Shown: piece after piece, positions 36,419-45,988 of the stretch | Layout of the letters: the number at the start of each line of letters is the position of its first letter | Position numbering within the stretch: the first letter of the stretch is position 1 | Position numbers and translations under genes: made by a program | NCBI RefSeq assembly: GCF_014698335.1 | Contig: NZ_JACJSV010000016.1 | Span: 1 to 63,261, forward strand | From: Microcystis viridis FACHB-1342 | GTDB lineage: Bacteria; Cyanobacteriota; Cyanobacteriia; Cyanobacteriales; Microcystaceae | DNA: 63,261 bases | Reading direction: 5' to 3' | The notes under the pieces: model-generated | What the model was told of the DNA's origin: nothing | What the model saw: only the letters and a program-made list of their open reading frames with translations | Databases searched by the model: none

Positions 36419-36904
36419 CTAACCTCCCACTTGGGAATAGGCTGCCTCAGAAATTGTGGGAATATCGGCGTATTTGCCGATAACCGACTGTATAATGCTG
36501 TAAACACAGGCGGCAAATGCTCCCAAAAAGACGACGTTAAAAAGAGTTTCTAGCACAAAATTCGCCCCTAAACGCTCATCGAAGAACTTTAAGACCGATC
36601 CCAATAAATACACCAAAATAGCGATTAAAATCGCCTGCATGGTGTTAAACCGGATAAAATGACTGATGCGGGGATTGCGTACCACGGCGAAAAAGAGGAC
36701 GAAAAAGATAATTAAACTGCCAAAGCTTCCCAGAGAACTATAGAGAAAAGCTAAGGGAGTTAAAACTATTGCTAAGGCCGCTCCTAAAAAAGGAATTTGC
36801 TGGAAGATAAAGATACCGAAGGCAAAGGCCGAATATAAGGGTAAAAGATATACTAAAGCTGCAAAAATGCGATCTTTTGTATCGGTTGAGCCGCGCCAAG
36901 TCAT
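36419..36904 (-). CDS. Tic20-family membrane protein
   Basis: A 161-residue polytopic protein starting MTWRGSTDTKDRIFAALVYL. Four predicted helices are interrupted by the conserved RNPRISHFIRFNTMQAILIAIL motif near 85-106, diagnostic of Tic20. In plastids it is part of the inner-envelope import channel; the cyanobacterial role is unknown. It lies downstream of hoxF on the same strand, where hoxU would be expected if the hydrogenase genes were contiguous. Confidence 0.85.
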   Translation of the reverse strand: MTWRGSTDTKDRIFAALVYLLPLYSAFAFGIFIFQQIPFLGAALAIVLTPLAFLYSSLGSFGSLIIFFVLFFAVVRNPRISHFIRFNTMQAILIAILVYLLGSVLKFFDERLGANFVLETLFNVVFLGAFAACVYSIIQSVIGKYADIPTISEAAYSQVGG

Positions 36905-37026
36905 AATCTATTGTCTCCTGAGACTACTGCTAACTCTCTCCAAGATAACCCGGCAGCCCACCAGACTTCCCATAACCGAAGAAATTGATCGAGGCCGAAG
37001 ATTCTTGGACCTCGATCGAGTTATTC

Positions 37027-38634
37027 TCAAACAGAGACGGGGTGCTTGATTTCCTGTAACAGAGCCAGATATTCCTCCTTAAAATACTTTAGGGTACTTA
37101 AAATCGGATTGGGGGCGCTTTGACCAAGACCACAAAGACTGGTTTCTTTGACCATCTGACAGAGATGTTCTAGGTTTTCGAGGTCGTGAATATCGGCCTT
37201 TCGAGCGATAATTTTGGCCAATAATTCAAACATTTGTACTGTTCCCGTGCGACAGGGGATACATTTACCACAGGACTCCTCGCGACAGAATTCCATATAG
37301 AATTTCGCCACTTCCACCATGCTGGTGGTATCGTCCATAACCACCATACCCCCGGATCCCATCATCGAACCGAGTTTGGCTAAGGATTCGTAATCCACGG
37401 GAGTATCGAGTAAATTAGCGGGAATACAACCCCCAGAGGGGCCGCCAGTTTGTACCGCTTTCACCTGACCATCGGGAACACCCCCCCCCATCTCCTCGAC
37501 AATTTCCCGGAGACTAATACCCATCGGCACTTCAATCAGCCCATTATTGCGGATTTTTCCCGTTAAAGCGAAGATTTTTGTGCCTTTACTGCTGGCAGTA
37601 CCGATATTGGCATACCAAGCGGCTCCCTCGCGGATAATAGCGGCGATATTAGCGTAGGACTCCACGTTATTAATCAGGGTGGGACAACCATCGAGACCCG
37701 ATTGGGCCGGATAGGGGGGACGGGTGCGGGGAGTGCCGCGGCCGCCTTCGATAGAATGGATGAGAGCGGTTTCCTCTCCACAGACAAAAGCTCCCGCCCC
37801 GATGCGGATATCCACCTTAAAATCGAAAGTGGACTCGAAGACTTGGGAACCCATTAAACCGAATTTTTTGGCCTGATTAATCGCTTTTTGCAGACGATCG
37901 ATCGCTAGGGGATATTCGGCTCTAACATAGATATAACCATGATCGGCCCCCACGGCATAGGCAGCGATCGCCATTCCTTCTAGGACTAAATGGGGGTCAC
38001 TTTCCAAAACACTACGGTCCATAAACGCCCCGGGATCCCCCTCATCGGCATTACAGATAACGTATTTTTGTTTACCCGGTTGTTTAGCCACCGTTGCCCA
38101 TTTTAAACCGGTGGGATAACCCGCACCGCCCCGGCCGCGCAAACCGCTTTGGGTGATTTCCTCCACCACCTGGGCCGGAGTCATCTCGTAGAGGGCCTTG
38201 TAGAGAGATTGATAACCCCCGACGGCGATATATTCCTCAATGCGATCGGGATCGATTTTACCGCTATTTTCCCGGACAATTTTGACCTGATGGGAGAAAA
38301 AGGGATGTTTTGAGTCCCCTAATTGCACCTCGGTTTTGCCGCCGTTTAAGGCCGCAATAATGCTGGCCGCAGTTTCCGGGGTGACTTCTTCGTATAGGAG
38401 ATCCTGGGGATCCACTTCCACCAACGGACCGCGACCACAAAAACCCATACAACCGACCCCCACCACTTCGACTGTATCCTCTAGGTGTGCCTCTTTGACG
38501 GCAGTGGCGAGGTTTTTTTCGATTTGGAGGGAGTTAGCAGCTTGGCAACCGGTGGAAGTGCAACAATGCACCCGGATGCTTTTTTGTCTAGCTTTTTCTT
38601 TTGCGGCCACTGCCAATAATTCTTGTAAGTCCAT
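37027..38634 (-). CDS. hoxF: Bidirectional [NiFe] hydrogenase diaphorase subunit HoxF
   Basis: A 535-residue NuoF-like subunit with a fused N-terminal thioredoxin-like domain. [17 protein letters not shown] and [18 protein letters not shown] carry the four cysteines of a 2Fe-2S site. [17 protein letters not shown] and [20 protein letters not shown] form the FMN and NADH sites. The C-terminal [13 protein letters not shown]...TSLCGLGQ binds a 4Fe-4S cluster. It passes electrons between NAD(P)H or ferredoxin and the hydrogenase. The 29-bp gap to hoxE indicates an operon. No hoxU follows; tic20 and yvcK do. Confidence 0.92.
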   Translation of the reverse strand: MDLQELLAVAAKEKARQKSIRVHCCTSTGCQAANSLQIEKNLATAVKEAHLEDTVEVVGVGCMGFCGRGPLVEVDPQDLLYEEVTPETAASIIAALNGGKTEVQLGDSKHPFFSHQVKIVRENSGKIDPDRIEEYIAVGGYQSLYKALYEMTPAQVVEEITQSGLRGRGGAGYPTGLKWATVAKQPGKQKYVICNADEGDPGAFMDRSVLESDPHLVLEGMAIAAYAVGADHGYIYVRAEYPLAIDRLQKAINQAKKFGLMGSQVFESTFDFKVDIRIGAGAFVCGEETALIHSIEGGRGTPRTRPPYPAQSGLDGCPTLINNVESYANIAAIIREGAAWYANIGTASSKGTKIFALTGKIRNNGLIEVPMGISLREIVEEMGGGVPDGQVKAVQTGGPSGGCIPANLLDTPVDYESLAKLGSMMGSGGMVVMDDTTSMVEVAKFYMEFCREESCGKCIPCRTGTVQMFELLAKIIARKADIHDLENLEHLCQMVKETSLCGLGQSAPNPILSTLKYFKEEYLALLQEIKHPVSV

Positions 38635-38662
38635 ATTTTTCTCAATCCACTAAAGTGAAAAA

Positions 38663-39172
38663 TTACTGGGAGAAACTCTTTAGTTTCGCCAAGACAGTTT
38701 CCGAATCTTGTTTCGGGGCCACGACTCCATCGAAGACCACGGCCGGTGCAATCCCACAGGCCCCGATACAACGGGCCGACACTAGGGAAATTTCTCCATC
38801 GGCGGTGGTTTCTCCCACTTTGACATCAAAGCTGTTTTCGATGTCTTCGAGGATTTTGCCGCTGCCTTTGACATAACAAGCAGTCCCCATACAGACGATA
38901 CAGGTGTGTTTTCCCGCCGGTTTCAGGGAAAAGAGATGATAGAAGGTTGCTACCCCATAGACGCGACTGAGGGGCAGTTTTAGCGCCCGGGCAACGTAGA
39001 GGAGAACATCTTCTTCTAGGAATCCGAAGGCCTCTTGGGCTTTGTGCAGGACTTCAATCAGGGCTGATTGATTATATCCTGCTCGCTTCATGGTGATGTC
39101 GAGGACTTTGAAGCGTTTATCGCCACTGGGATGCTCTTTTTTCTCCGTTTGAGGAGGATTGGCAGTTTGCAT
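38663..39172 (-). CDS. hoxE: Bidirectional hydrogenase complex subunit HoxE
   Basis: A 169-residue NuoE-like 2Fe-2S protein. Ligands are in [17 protein letters not shown] and [19 protein letters not shown], the C-x4-C and C-x3-C pattern of the thioredoxin-like ferredoxin fold. The helical N-terminal half ([20 protein letters not shown]) is typical. HoxE is the accessory diaphorase subunit of the cyanobacterial bidirectional hydrogenase. The start is the ATG at 39172 ([14 protein letters not shown]); the frame extends 24 codons further but lacks family-like sequence. It is the first gene of the hoxE-hoxF pair. Confidence 0.92.
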   Translation of the reverse strand: MQTANPPQTEKKEHPSGDKRFKVLDITMKRAGYNQSALIEVLHKAQEAFGFLEEDVLLYVARALKLPLSRVYGVATFYHLFSLKPAGKHTCIVCMGTACYVKGSGKILEDIENSFDVKVGETTADGEISLVSARCIGACGIAPAVVFDGVVAPKQDSETVLAKLKSFSQ

Positions 39173-39319
39173 AAATCTTAACCAAATAAATTTTAGGGGC
39201 GATGACGGGAAAAAGATGGAGAGTTGTCGGTTTTCCTTGGTCATCTCCCTGCTTTTATTCTGACACTGGCTCCGGAGGGCGATCGATAACTTTATCTTTC
39301 CTTTAGTTATTGGGGGATA

Positions 39320-39356
39320 TTCAGTTATCAGTGACCAGTAATCAGTTATCAGTCAG
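39320..39356 (+). repeat. Degenerate heptamer array
   Basis: AGTTATC, AGTGACC, AGTAATC and AGTTATC units lie in the 310-bp gap upstream of the Rpn gene. This copy is 5' of hoxE in antisense orientation, so it does not follow the after-stop rule. The remainder of the gap (39357-39556) holds nothing else I can support. Confidence 0.6.
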
Positions 39357-39556
39357 GGATTAGGAGATGGGGTAAAAAGCTGCACTTGTCTCAACACTAT
39401 AACACCCTGAAGCAATGGTTTTTTTGCGGGAAGCATCCCCCTCTCCTCGTAGGTTAAAGGGATGAGGTCATAACAATATGTTGCCAAAGGCGACTTTTCA
39501 GAATACAATAGATAAGAGTAGTCATTCATCGCTCAGATTAGTTAAGATGACATTAC

Positions 39557-40537
39557 ATGACTAATAATATTGACCATGATCGCTTATTTAAGGAGTTAAT
39601 CTCCACCTTTTTTCTCGAATTTATCGAGTTATTTTTTCCTCAAGTAATGGATTATTTAGATAGAGACTCGATTACTTTTTTAGACAAAGAAGTATTTACC
39701 GATGTCACGGAAGGAGAAAGGTATGAAAGCGATTTAGTCGCACAAGTTAAGTTTCGAGGAAAAGAATCTTTTTTTCTGATTCATGTCGAGGCGCAGGAAA
39801 GTTCTCGAAAATGGTTTAATCGGCGAATGTTTACTTATTTTGCTCGCTTTCATGAGAAATTTGTCTTACCGATTTATCCGATTGTAATTTTTTCTTATTC
39901 AAAGCCAAAAAGAGAAGCAATTAGTCAATATGTAGTCGATTTTCCCGATTTTAAGGTCTTAGAATTTAACTATCAAGTAGTGCAGTTAAATCGATTAAAT
40001 TGGCGAGATTTTCTCAATCAACCGAATCCGGTTGCTTCAGCTTTGATGGCTAAGATGAACATTGCCGAGAAAGAGCGAGCCAAGGTAAAAGCGGAATGTC
40101 TGCGCTTGTTAATTACTTTAAGGTTAGATTCAGCGAGAATGCAATTAATTTCTGGATTTATTGATACTTATCTCAATCTAAATCCGGTCGAAGAGATACA
40201 ATTCCAAGAAGAGATTAGCACATTTAGTCAACCCGTACAGGAGGGAGTTATGCAAATTACCACCAGTTGGATGCGTCAAGGTATCGAACAAGGTATCGAA
40301 CAAGGTATCGAACAAGGTATCGAACAAGGTATTGAACGCGGTATTGAACGCGGTATCGAACGGGAAAAGACATTGATTCTTCGTCAACTTAAACGAAAGT
40401 TAGGGGAGATTAATCCTTTATTAGAAACTCAAATTATGGAGTTAAGTATTGATGATGTCGAAGTATTAGGAGAAGCTTTATTCGACTTCTCTACGGTTGA
40501 AGATTTAATCAATTGGTTAAATACTTTAACTGCCTAG
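39557..40537 (+). CDS. Rpn/DUF4351-family putative recombination-promoting nuclease
   Basis: A 326-residue protein. The N-terminal PD-(D/E)XK nuclease-like domain begins DHDRLFKELISTFFLEFIEL, with YESDLVAQVKFRGKESFFLIH and HVEAQE as the probable D...E-x-(Q/K) core (about 55-80). RMFTYFARFHEKF follows. Residues about 237-270 are tandem tetrapeptides GIEQ/GIER. The C-terminal 60 residues (LRQLKRKLGEINPLLETQI) match the DUF4351 helical tail. Rpn proteins promote recA-independent recombination in E. coli; this relative is uncharacterised and belongs to a highly multiplied cyanobacterial group. Confidence 0.8.
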   Translation: MTNNIDHDRLFKELISTFFLEFIELFFPQVMDYLDRDSITFLDKEVFTDVTEGERYESDLVAQVKFRGKESFFLIHVEAQESSRKWFNRRMFTYFARFHEKFVLPIYPIVIFSYSKPKREAISQYVVDFPDFKVLEFNYQVVQLNRLNWRDFLNQPNPVASALMAKMNIAEKERAKVKAECLRLLITLRLDSARMQLISGFIDTYLNLNPVEEIQFQEEISTFSQPVQEGVMQITTSWMRQGIEQGIEQGIEQGIEQGIERGIERGIEREKTLILRQLKRKLGEINPLLETQIMELSIDDVEVLGEALFDFSTVEDLINWLNTLTA

Positions 40538-40588
40538 CTTTGACGTTAGTGATCGCATACTTCGCAACAACCCACTAAAATTGTCATA

Positions 40589-41379
40589 ATGAACCAAACA
40601 ACCGCTAATTATGATGAACCCTGGAAAGAAGCATTAAGCGAGTATTTTGAAGCGTTTTTAAGCTTCTTTTTTCCCGAAGTTCACCAATTAATTGATTGGA
40701 CAAAAACTCCCGAATCCCTAGAAAAAGAACTCAAACGGATTACCGCTTCAGCAAAGACAAAAAAACGTTTCGCTGACAAACTCTATTCAGTTATCAGTTA
40801 CCAGTTATCAGTTATCAGTTATCAGTTATCAGTGACTAATTGGAAGCAAGTAGCAATCCCTTTGCTATAATAGTCATGGCACACCTGAAAACAAAAGCGA
40901 CTACTGGGAAGCTGCCACAACGGGAACAGTGGAAGTGGAGGTTAATCAGGGGATTATATGAAAAGGAGTTCGAGAGGGAACAGATAATTAAACTGTTTGA
41001 AATCATCGACAATATGATGACTTTATCCCCTGAATTGCAGTCAAGTTTAGAAAGTAAAATCAAACAATTTGAGGAGTAAAAAACCATGCCTTTAGTAAGT
41101 AATATGGAGTTACGAGGAATGGAACGTGGTAAGGAAATAGGCAAGGAAATTGGTAAGGAAATAGGCAAGGAAATTGGTAAGGAAATTGGCGCGTTAGAAA
41201 ATGCTCGTGATTTTGTCAAAACAGTTTTGCAAGCTCGCTTAGGTGAAGTTCCTTTAGATGTGGAACAATACCTGAATAAAGTTTCGGTACTATCTACATT
41301 ACAAGAGATTGTTAAATTAGCAGCTACCGCTAATTCTCTCGCAGAATTTAAGCAGTCTTTGGCAAGAATCCAATCCTAG
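40589..41379 (+). pseudogene. Rpn-family gene broken by a repeat array and a nonsense codon
   Basis: The first piece (40589-40785) is an Rpn-type N-terminus, DEPWKEALSEYFEAFLSFF. A heptamer array (40788-40835) then replaces the nuclease core. The next piece, SNPFAIIVMAHLKTKATTG through KIKQFEE, is the middle of the same family, and ends at a TAA (41077-41079). The frame continues in phase as KTMPLVSNMELRGMERGKEIG with five GKEI repeats to the stop at 41379. So one deletion with repeat insertion and one in-frame stop destroyed the gene. The last 97 codons still have an ATG and could be translated alone. Confidence 0.75.
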
Positions 41380-41394
41380 AACAACCCAATATCT

Positions 41395-41427
41395 AGAAAA
41401 CGGGTTCCTTCGAGAAACCCGTTTTCT
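41395..41427 (+). terminator. Perfect hairpin, likely bidirectional terminator
   Basis: AGAAAACGGGTT pairs with AACCCGTTTTCT across a CCTTCGAG-type loop, with T-rich sequence after it. It stands 16 bp after the Rpn remnant stop. The same hairpin sequence occurs inside the MITE at 18661-18693, so it is also a mobile sequence class. Confidence 0.65.
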
Positions 41428-41519
41428 TGTAATAAATGTTAATTTTTGTTATATCCCCCTTGAAAGATTGGGGATTGTTAGGCTAAAACTGTTATCAATA
41501 AACTTTTGCTGTTAATGTC

Positions 41520-44500
41520 ATGACTTCCTCTCTTTTGCCGATTCTTCCTGTTGTTGACGATGTTTTGTTTAATTTCGCTCAATCTGATGACTTTTGGGCG
41601 AATTTGGCTATCGCTTTTGGCACAAGTTATGATGTGGTTAAAGCGACGCAATTACGACAACAGTGGAAAAGCCGAAATTTTAGTCAAATTCCCCCAATTG
41701 AGGTACTCAGTGATGAGGTTTTGGGGACGGCGAATGGTGCATATTCCAGCAGTACCAATAAGATTTATCTATCAGCATCTTTTTTAAATACGGCCTCGTC
41801 AGCAGCGATAGTTAATGTAATTTTAGAAGAGATTGGGCATTATGTGGATGCTCAAATTAATCCGGTGGATAGCGCGGGAGATGAGGGGGCAATTTTTGCG
41901 GAGTTGGTGCGGGGAAATAGTCTGGATGTGGCAACCTTAGACGCTTTACGAGCAGAGAATGACCAGACAACAATTATAGTAAATGGGGAAATTATTCAAG
42001 TAGAACAGGCGGATTTTACGGGGACTAATGGGAATGATAGTATTACGGGTACATCTGGGGATGATAATATTTCTGGGTTAGATGGCAATGATACTTTAAG
42101 TGGTTTGGGGGGATGGGACAGTATTTATGGAGGTAATGGTAATGACTCTCTTAACGGTGGGGATGGAAATGATTACTTTACCAACGATGCAGGTAATGAC
42201 ACGATAAATGGTGGTAGTGGTGATGATCGCTATGAGGTTGACTACAGTAGTGCTAGTAGCGGTTTAACCATGACCTACAATACCACTACCGGGAGTGGGA
42301 CGATTACTGTCGGTACAGAAACTGATACCTTTACTTCGATTGAGAGTTTTAACGGGTTTAAGGGAACTGAGTATAATGATGTCATTTTTGGCGGGACAGA
42401 AAGTGAATCTTATTATTATTATGGTGGACTCAATGGTGGAAGTGGTAACGATACTATTTCAGGTAATGCTGGTAGTGACGACATTTATGGAGAGGATGGA
42501 AATGATGTCCTCAATGGTGGTGCTGATAATGATGCACTTTATGGTGGTAGTGGGAATGATCTCCTCAATGGTGATGCAGGAGATGATTACTTTACCAATG
42601 AGGACGGTAATGACACGATAAATGGTGGTAGTGGGATTGATCGCTATGAGGCTGACTACAGCTATGCTAGTAGCGGTTTAACCATGACCTACAATACCGC
42701 TACCGGGAGTGGGACGATTACTGTTGGTACAGAAACTGATACCTTTACTTCGATTGAGAATTTTAACGGGTTTAAGGGAACTGAGTATAATGATGTCATT
42801 TTTGGCGGTACAGCAAGTGAATATTGGGGCGCTCTCTCAGGTGGAGGTGGTAACGATACTATTTCAGGTAATGCTGGTGATGACAGAATTTATGGAGAAG
42901 ATGGGAATGATGTCCTCAATGGGGGTGTAGGTAATGATCAGCTTTATGGTGGTAATGGGAATGATCTCCTCAATGGTGATTTAGGGAATGATGTCCTCAA
43001 TGTCGATGCAGGTAATGACACGATCAATGGTGGTGCTGGTAGTGATATATATGAGGCTGACTACAGCTATGCTAGTAGTGGTTTAACCATGACCTACGAC
43101 ACCGCTACCGCGAGTGGGACGATTACTGTCGGCACGGAAACTGATACCTTTACTTCGATTGAGAGTTTTGGCCAGACTTCTCCATTTAAGGGAACTGAGT
43201 ATAATGATGTTATCTTTGGCGGGATAGAAGGAGATAGACTCTCTGGTGGAAGGGGTAATGATACTATTTCAGGTAATGCTGGTAATGACGAAATTTATGG
43301 AGATGATGGGAATGATGTCCTCAATGGGGGTGCTGGTTATGATGATCTGAGAGGGGGTAATGGGAATGACACCCTACAAGGAACAAATAGCGGTATAGGA
43401 GAATCGGATGCGCTAAGAGGGGGAACAGAAAACGATCTCTTTATCCTTGGAGATACGACAAGGGTCTTCTATGATGACGGTTTTTCAACTACTCAAGGTA
43501 CTAGCGACTACGCGATAATCTATGACTTTAACCCCACTGATGACACAATTCAGCTACGGGGTTCAAGCAGTGACTATCTCTTAACAGTTTCTAGTTCCAT
43601 TACTAATCTCTACATTAACAAACCAGGCAGCGAACCAGATGAACTGATTGCTCTTATCACTGATCAAACAGCATTAAGTCTAACTGCTAGTTATTTTAGC
43701 TATGTTTCTAGTCCGACTCTTCCCAGTATTACGCTTGCGGTTTCTCCCAGTAGTGTGACAGAAGATGGGACAACAAATCTGATTTATACCTTCACTCGTA
43801 GCGGTTCCACCACTAATCCTTTAACAGTTAACTATACAGTTAGTGGGACAGCAACCAATGGAACCGATTACGCTTCTATTATTCCCACCAGTGTCACCTT
43901 TGCTGCTGGTTCAGCGACCGCGACGGTAATCGTTGACCCCACTGCTGATACTACAGTTGAAAGTAACGAAACTGTTATTTTAACCCTCGCTGCGGGGACA
44001 GGTTATACAATAGGTACGACCACCCCAGTGACGGGAACAATTAATAATGATGACAGTGCCTCTATTTCAATCAATGACGTAACTGTTAGCGAAGGAAATA
44101 GCGGGACTACCAATGCAGTCTTTACCGTCACCCTTTCCAATCCAGTTGATACATCTGTCACCCTCAATTACTCTACAGCCAATGGAACCGCTACCACAGC
44201 AGATAATGATTATACAGCGATTGCTACTACTCCCTTAACCTTCAATGTTGGGGAGACTTCTAAGACGATTACTGTTGCTGTCAATGGCGATACTAAAGTT
44301 GAAAATAACGAGACTTTCTTCGTCAATCTGAGTAACTTACAAGCCAATGGCCGTAATGTTACGATAACCGATAATCAAGGACAAGGTACGATTAATGATG
44401 ACGATAGCACTGTCACCTCGCAACTCTCCATCAACGACATCACCGTGGTGGAAGGTCAAAATAGTAATGCAATCCTCACCGTCACTGTAAATAATCCAAG

Positions 44501-45575
44501 TACACAACAAATTAGCGTCAACTATACCACTGCACCCATTAACGCTACCGCCAATGTAGATTACACTAGCAAAACTGGAACTATCACCATTGCACCTAAT
44601 ACTGTCACCGCTACTATTAGCATTCCCATCCTCAATGATAACCTCAATGAACCTGATGAAGCCTTTACAGTAACCCTGTCAAATGCGGTTAATGCTACCA
44701 TCAATCCCGACGAAGCAATTGGACAGGTAATTATTACTGACACCCTACAAAGCAGCATTACTCGAACCTTACCCAATAATGTGGAAAACCTCAGACTAAT
44801 TGGCAGTAATAATATTAATGGTACAGGTAACGCTGCTAACAATAAAATTACCGGAAATAGCGGTAACAATATCCTCGCTGGTGCTAATGGTAACGATATT
44901 TACTGTTTCAATGCTTCAACCCAATTAGGAAGCGATACCATCCAAGAAACTACCACCGGCGGTATCGATACCCTCGACTTTACTGGGACAAATACCGCAG
45001 TAAGAGTTAACTTGGGGACTACTGCTGTCCAAACCGCCGTTACCAATAATCTAAGATTGACTTTTTCGGCAAATAACACCATCGAAAATATTATTAGCGA
45101 TAGCGGTAATGACCGACTAACCGGGAATAGCCTTAATAATACTCTAACTGGTGGTGGTGGCAACGATCAATTAACCGGTCAAAACGGAAACGATAGGTTA
45201 ATTGGTGGTTTTGGTGATGATTTACTTACTGGTGGTAATGGTAGCGATAATTTTATCTTCAATAGTAGTAATTTAGGCATCGATGCCATCAGCGATTTCA
45301 CCCCCGGCAGTGATAAAATAGTATTAAGTAAAGCCATCTTTACTGCCTTACAAAGTATCATTGGCAATGGCTTCAGTCAACCGGCTGAATTTGCCAGCGT
45401 CGCTGACGATGATTTAGTCGCCACTAGCAGTGCTTTTATCGTTTACAGTAACAGCAGTGGCAGTATTTACTACAATCAAAATGGTAGTGCTGCTGGTTTA
45501 GGAAGTGGCTTTGAATTTGCCAATTTGTTGACTGTTCCTACCCTGATAGCGGCTGATTTCACACTGATAAATTAA
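41520..45575 (+). CDS. RTX/Calx-beta calcium-binding exoprotein
   Basis: A 1351-residue acidic protein, probably secreted by a type I system. Residues 1-165 are a module with a degenerate zincin-like motif, VILEEIGHYVDAQIN. From about 170 to 640 come RTX nonapeptides (GGxGxDxUx, e.g. GGNGNDSLN, GGSGNDTIS) interleaved with three copies of a unit of about 150 residues that contains SGLTMTYNT and GTITVGTETDTFTSIE. Three Calx-beta domains follow (about 740-1080; TVSEGNSGTTNAVF, ITVVEGQNSNAIL). A second RTX block ends near 1250, followed by the C-terminal DFTPGSDKIVLS. No signal peptide is present, as expected for type I export. Probably an adhesin or S-layer-like protein. No tolC or hlyBD genes are nearby. 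Confidence 0.85.
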   Translation: MTSSLLPILPVVDDVLFNFAQSDDFWANLAIAFGTSYDVVKATQLRQQWKSRNFSQIPPIEVLSDEVLGTANGAYSSSTNKIYLSASFLNTASSAAIVNVILEEIGHYVDAQINPVDSAGDEGAIFAELVRGNSLDVATLDALRAENDQTTIIVNGEIIQVEQADFTGTNGNDSITGTSGDDNISGLDGNDTLSGLGGWDSIYGGNGNDSLNGGDGNDYFTNDAGNDTINGGSGDDRYEVDYSSASSGLTMTYNTTTGSGTITVGTETDTFTSIESFNGFKGTEYNDVIFGGTESESYYYYGGLNGGSGNDTISGNAGSDDIYGEDGNDVLNGGADNDALYGGSGNDLLNGDAGDDYFTNEDGNDTINGGSGIDRYEADYSYASSGLTMTYNTATGSGTITVGTETDTFTSIENFNGFKGTEYNDVIFGGTASEYWGALSGGGGNDTISGNAGDDRIYGEDGNDVLNGGVGNDQLYGGNGNDLLNGDLGNDVLNVDAGNDTINGGAGSDIYEADYSYASSGLTMTYDTATASGTITVGTETDTFTSIESFGQTSPFKGTEYNDVIFGGIEGDRLSGGRGNDTISGNAGNDEIYGDDGNDVLNGGAGYDDLRGGNGNDTLQGTNSGIGESDALRGGTENDLFILGDTTRVFYDDGFSTTQGTSDYAIIYDFNPTDDTIQLRGSSSDYLLTVSSSITNLYINKPGSEPDELIALITDQTALSLTASYFSYVSSPTLPSITLAVSPSSVTEDGTTNLIYTFTRSGSTTNPLTVNYTVSGTATNGTDYASIIPTSVTFAAGSATATVIVDPTADTTVESNETVILTLAAGTGYTIGTTTPVTGTINNDDSASISINDVTVSEGNSGTTNAVFTVTLSNPVDTSVTLNYSTANGTATTADNDYTAIATTPLTFNVGETSKTITVAVNGDTKVENNETFFVNLSNLQANGRNVTITDNQGQGTINDDDSTVTSQLSINDITVVEGQNSNAILTVTVNNPSTQQISVNYTTAPINATANVDYTSKTGTITIAPNTVTATISIPILNDNLNEPDEAFTVTLSNAVNATINPDEAIGQVIITDTLQSSITRTLPNNVENLRLIGSNNINGTGNAANNKITGNSGNNILAGANGNDIYCFNASTQLGSDTIQETTTGGIDTLDFTGTNTAVRVNLGTTAVQTAVTNNLRLTFSANNTIENIISDSGNDRLTGNSLNNTLTGGGGNDQLTGQNGNDRLIGGFGDDLLTGGNGSDNFIFNSSNLGIDAISDFTPGSDKIVLSKAIFTALQSIIGNGFSQPAEFASVADDDLVATSSAFIVYSNSSGSIYYNQNGSAAGLGSGFEFANLLTVPTLIAADFTLIN

Positions 45576-45588
45576 CCTGGCCACACAG

Positions 45589-45621
45589 AGAAAAAGGGTT
45601 TCTTGAAGAAACCCTTTTTCT
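45589..45621 (+). terminator. Hairpin terminator after the RTX gene
   Basis: AGAAAAAGGGTTTCT and AGAAACCCTTTTTCT form a 15-bp perfect stem, 14 bp after the stop. The T-rich right arm makes it a good rho-independent terminator on either strand. It is related to the 41395 hairpin, with AAGGG instead of ACGGG. Confidence 0.75.
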
Positions 45622-45767
45622 GGACTTGTGTTAAGGGTTACAGGTTCACCCATAGACTGACATCGAAAACAAAACACCCCAAGAGAGCGAGAGAGCAAAA
45701 ACGAGGGAAATATTAAGAATTGTGTAAAAAGCTTGACAAATAGGCAAAAGTGCAGTGGGTAAAACCG

Positions 45768-45826
45768 AGGACTAAGCTAACCGGTGGATACAATGCACAA
45801 TCAGCATTCAGGTCTTGATTCGGTAG
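45768..45826. repeat. Unclassified 59-bp conserved element, copy 2
   Basis: Partner of 19635-19693, with GTGGATACAATGCAC in its centre. It lies in the 410-bp gap (45576-45988) that must hold the flv4 promoter. I see no convincing -35/-10 pair, though TTGACA at 45733 is a candidate -35. Confidence 0.4.
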
Positions 45827-45988
45827 GGCCAGCACTCAAATTAATATCCGCAACCATAGAGAAAAGGTTATATAAATCTAACTAATCATTGACTTGAGTA
45901 ATTGGTATTTTACAAATCCCTGAAAGCAAGTCACCATAGGAATTAAGCAAATGCAGTTCCGCATCAAATCCTGTGGGAGATAGAAATT

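Noticed and set aside
36419-39172. Whether the hoxE/hoxF pair is instead nuoE/nuoF of respiratory complex I
   Set aside because: Cyanobacterial NDH-1 lacks NuoE/F/G. The fused thioredoxin-like N-terminus with CCTSTGC and [14 protein letters not shown] is the HoxF form.
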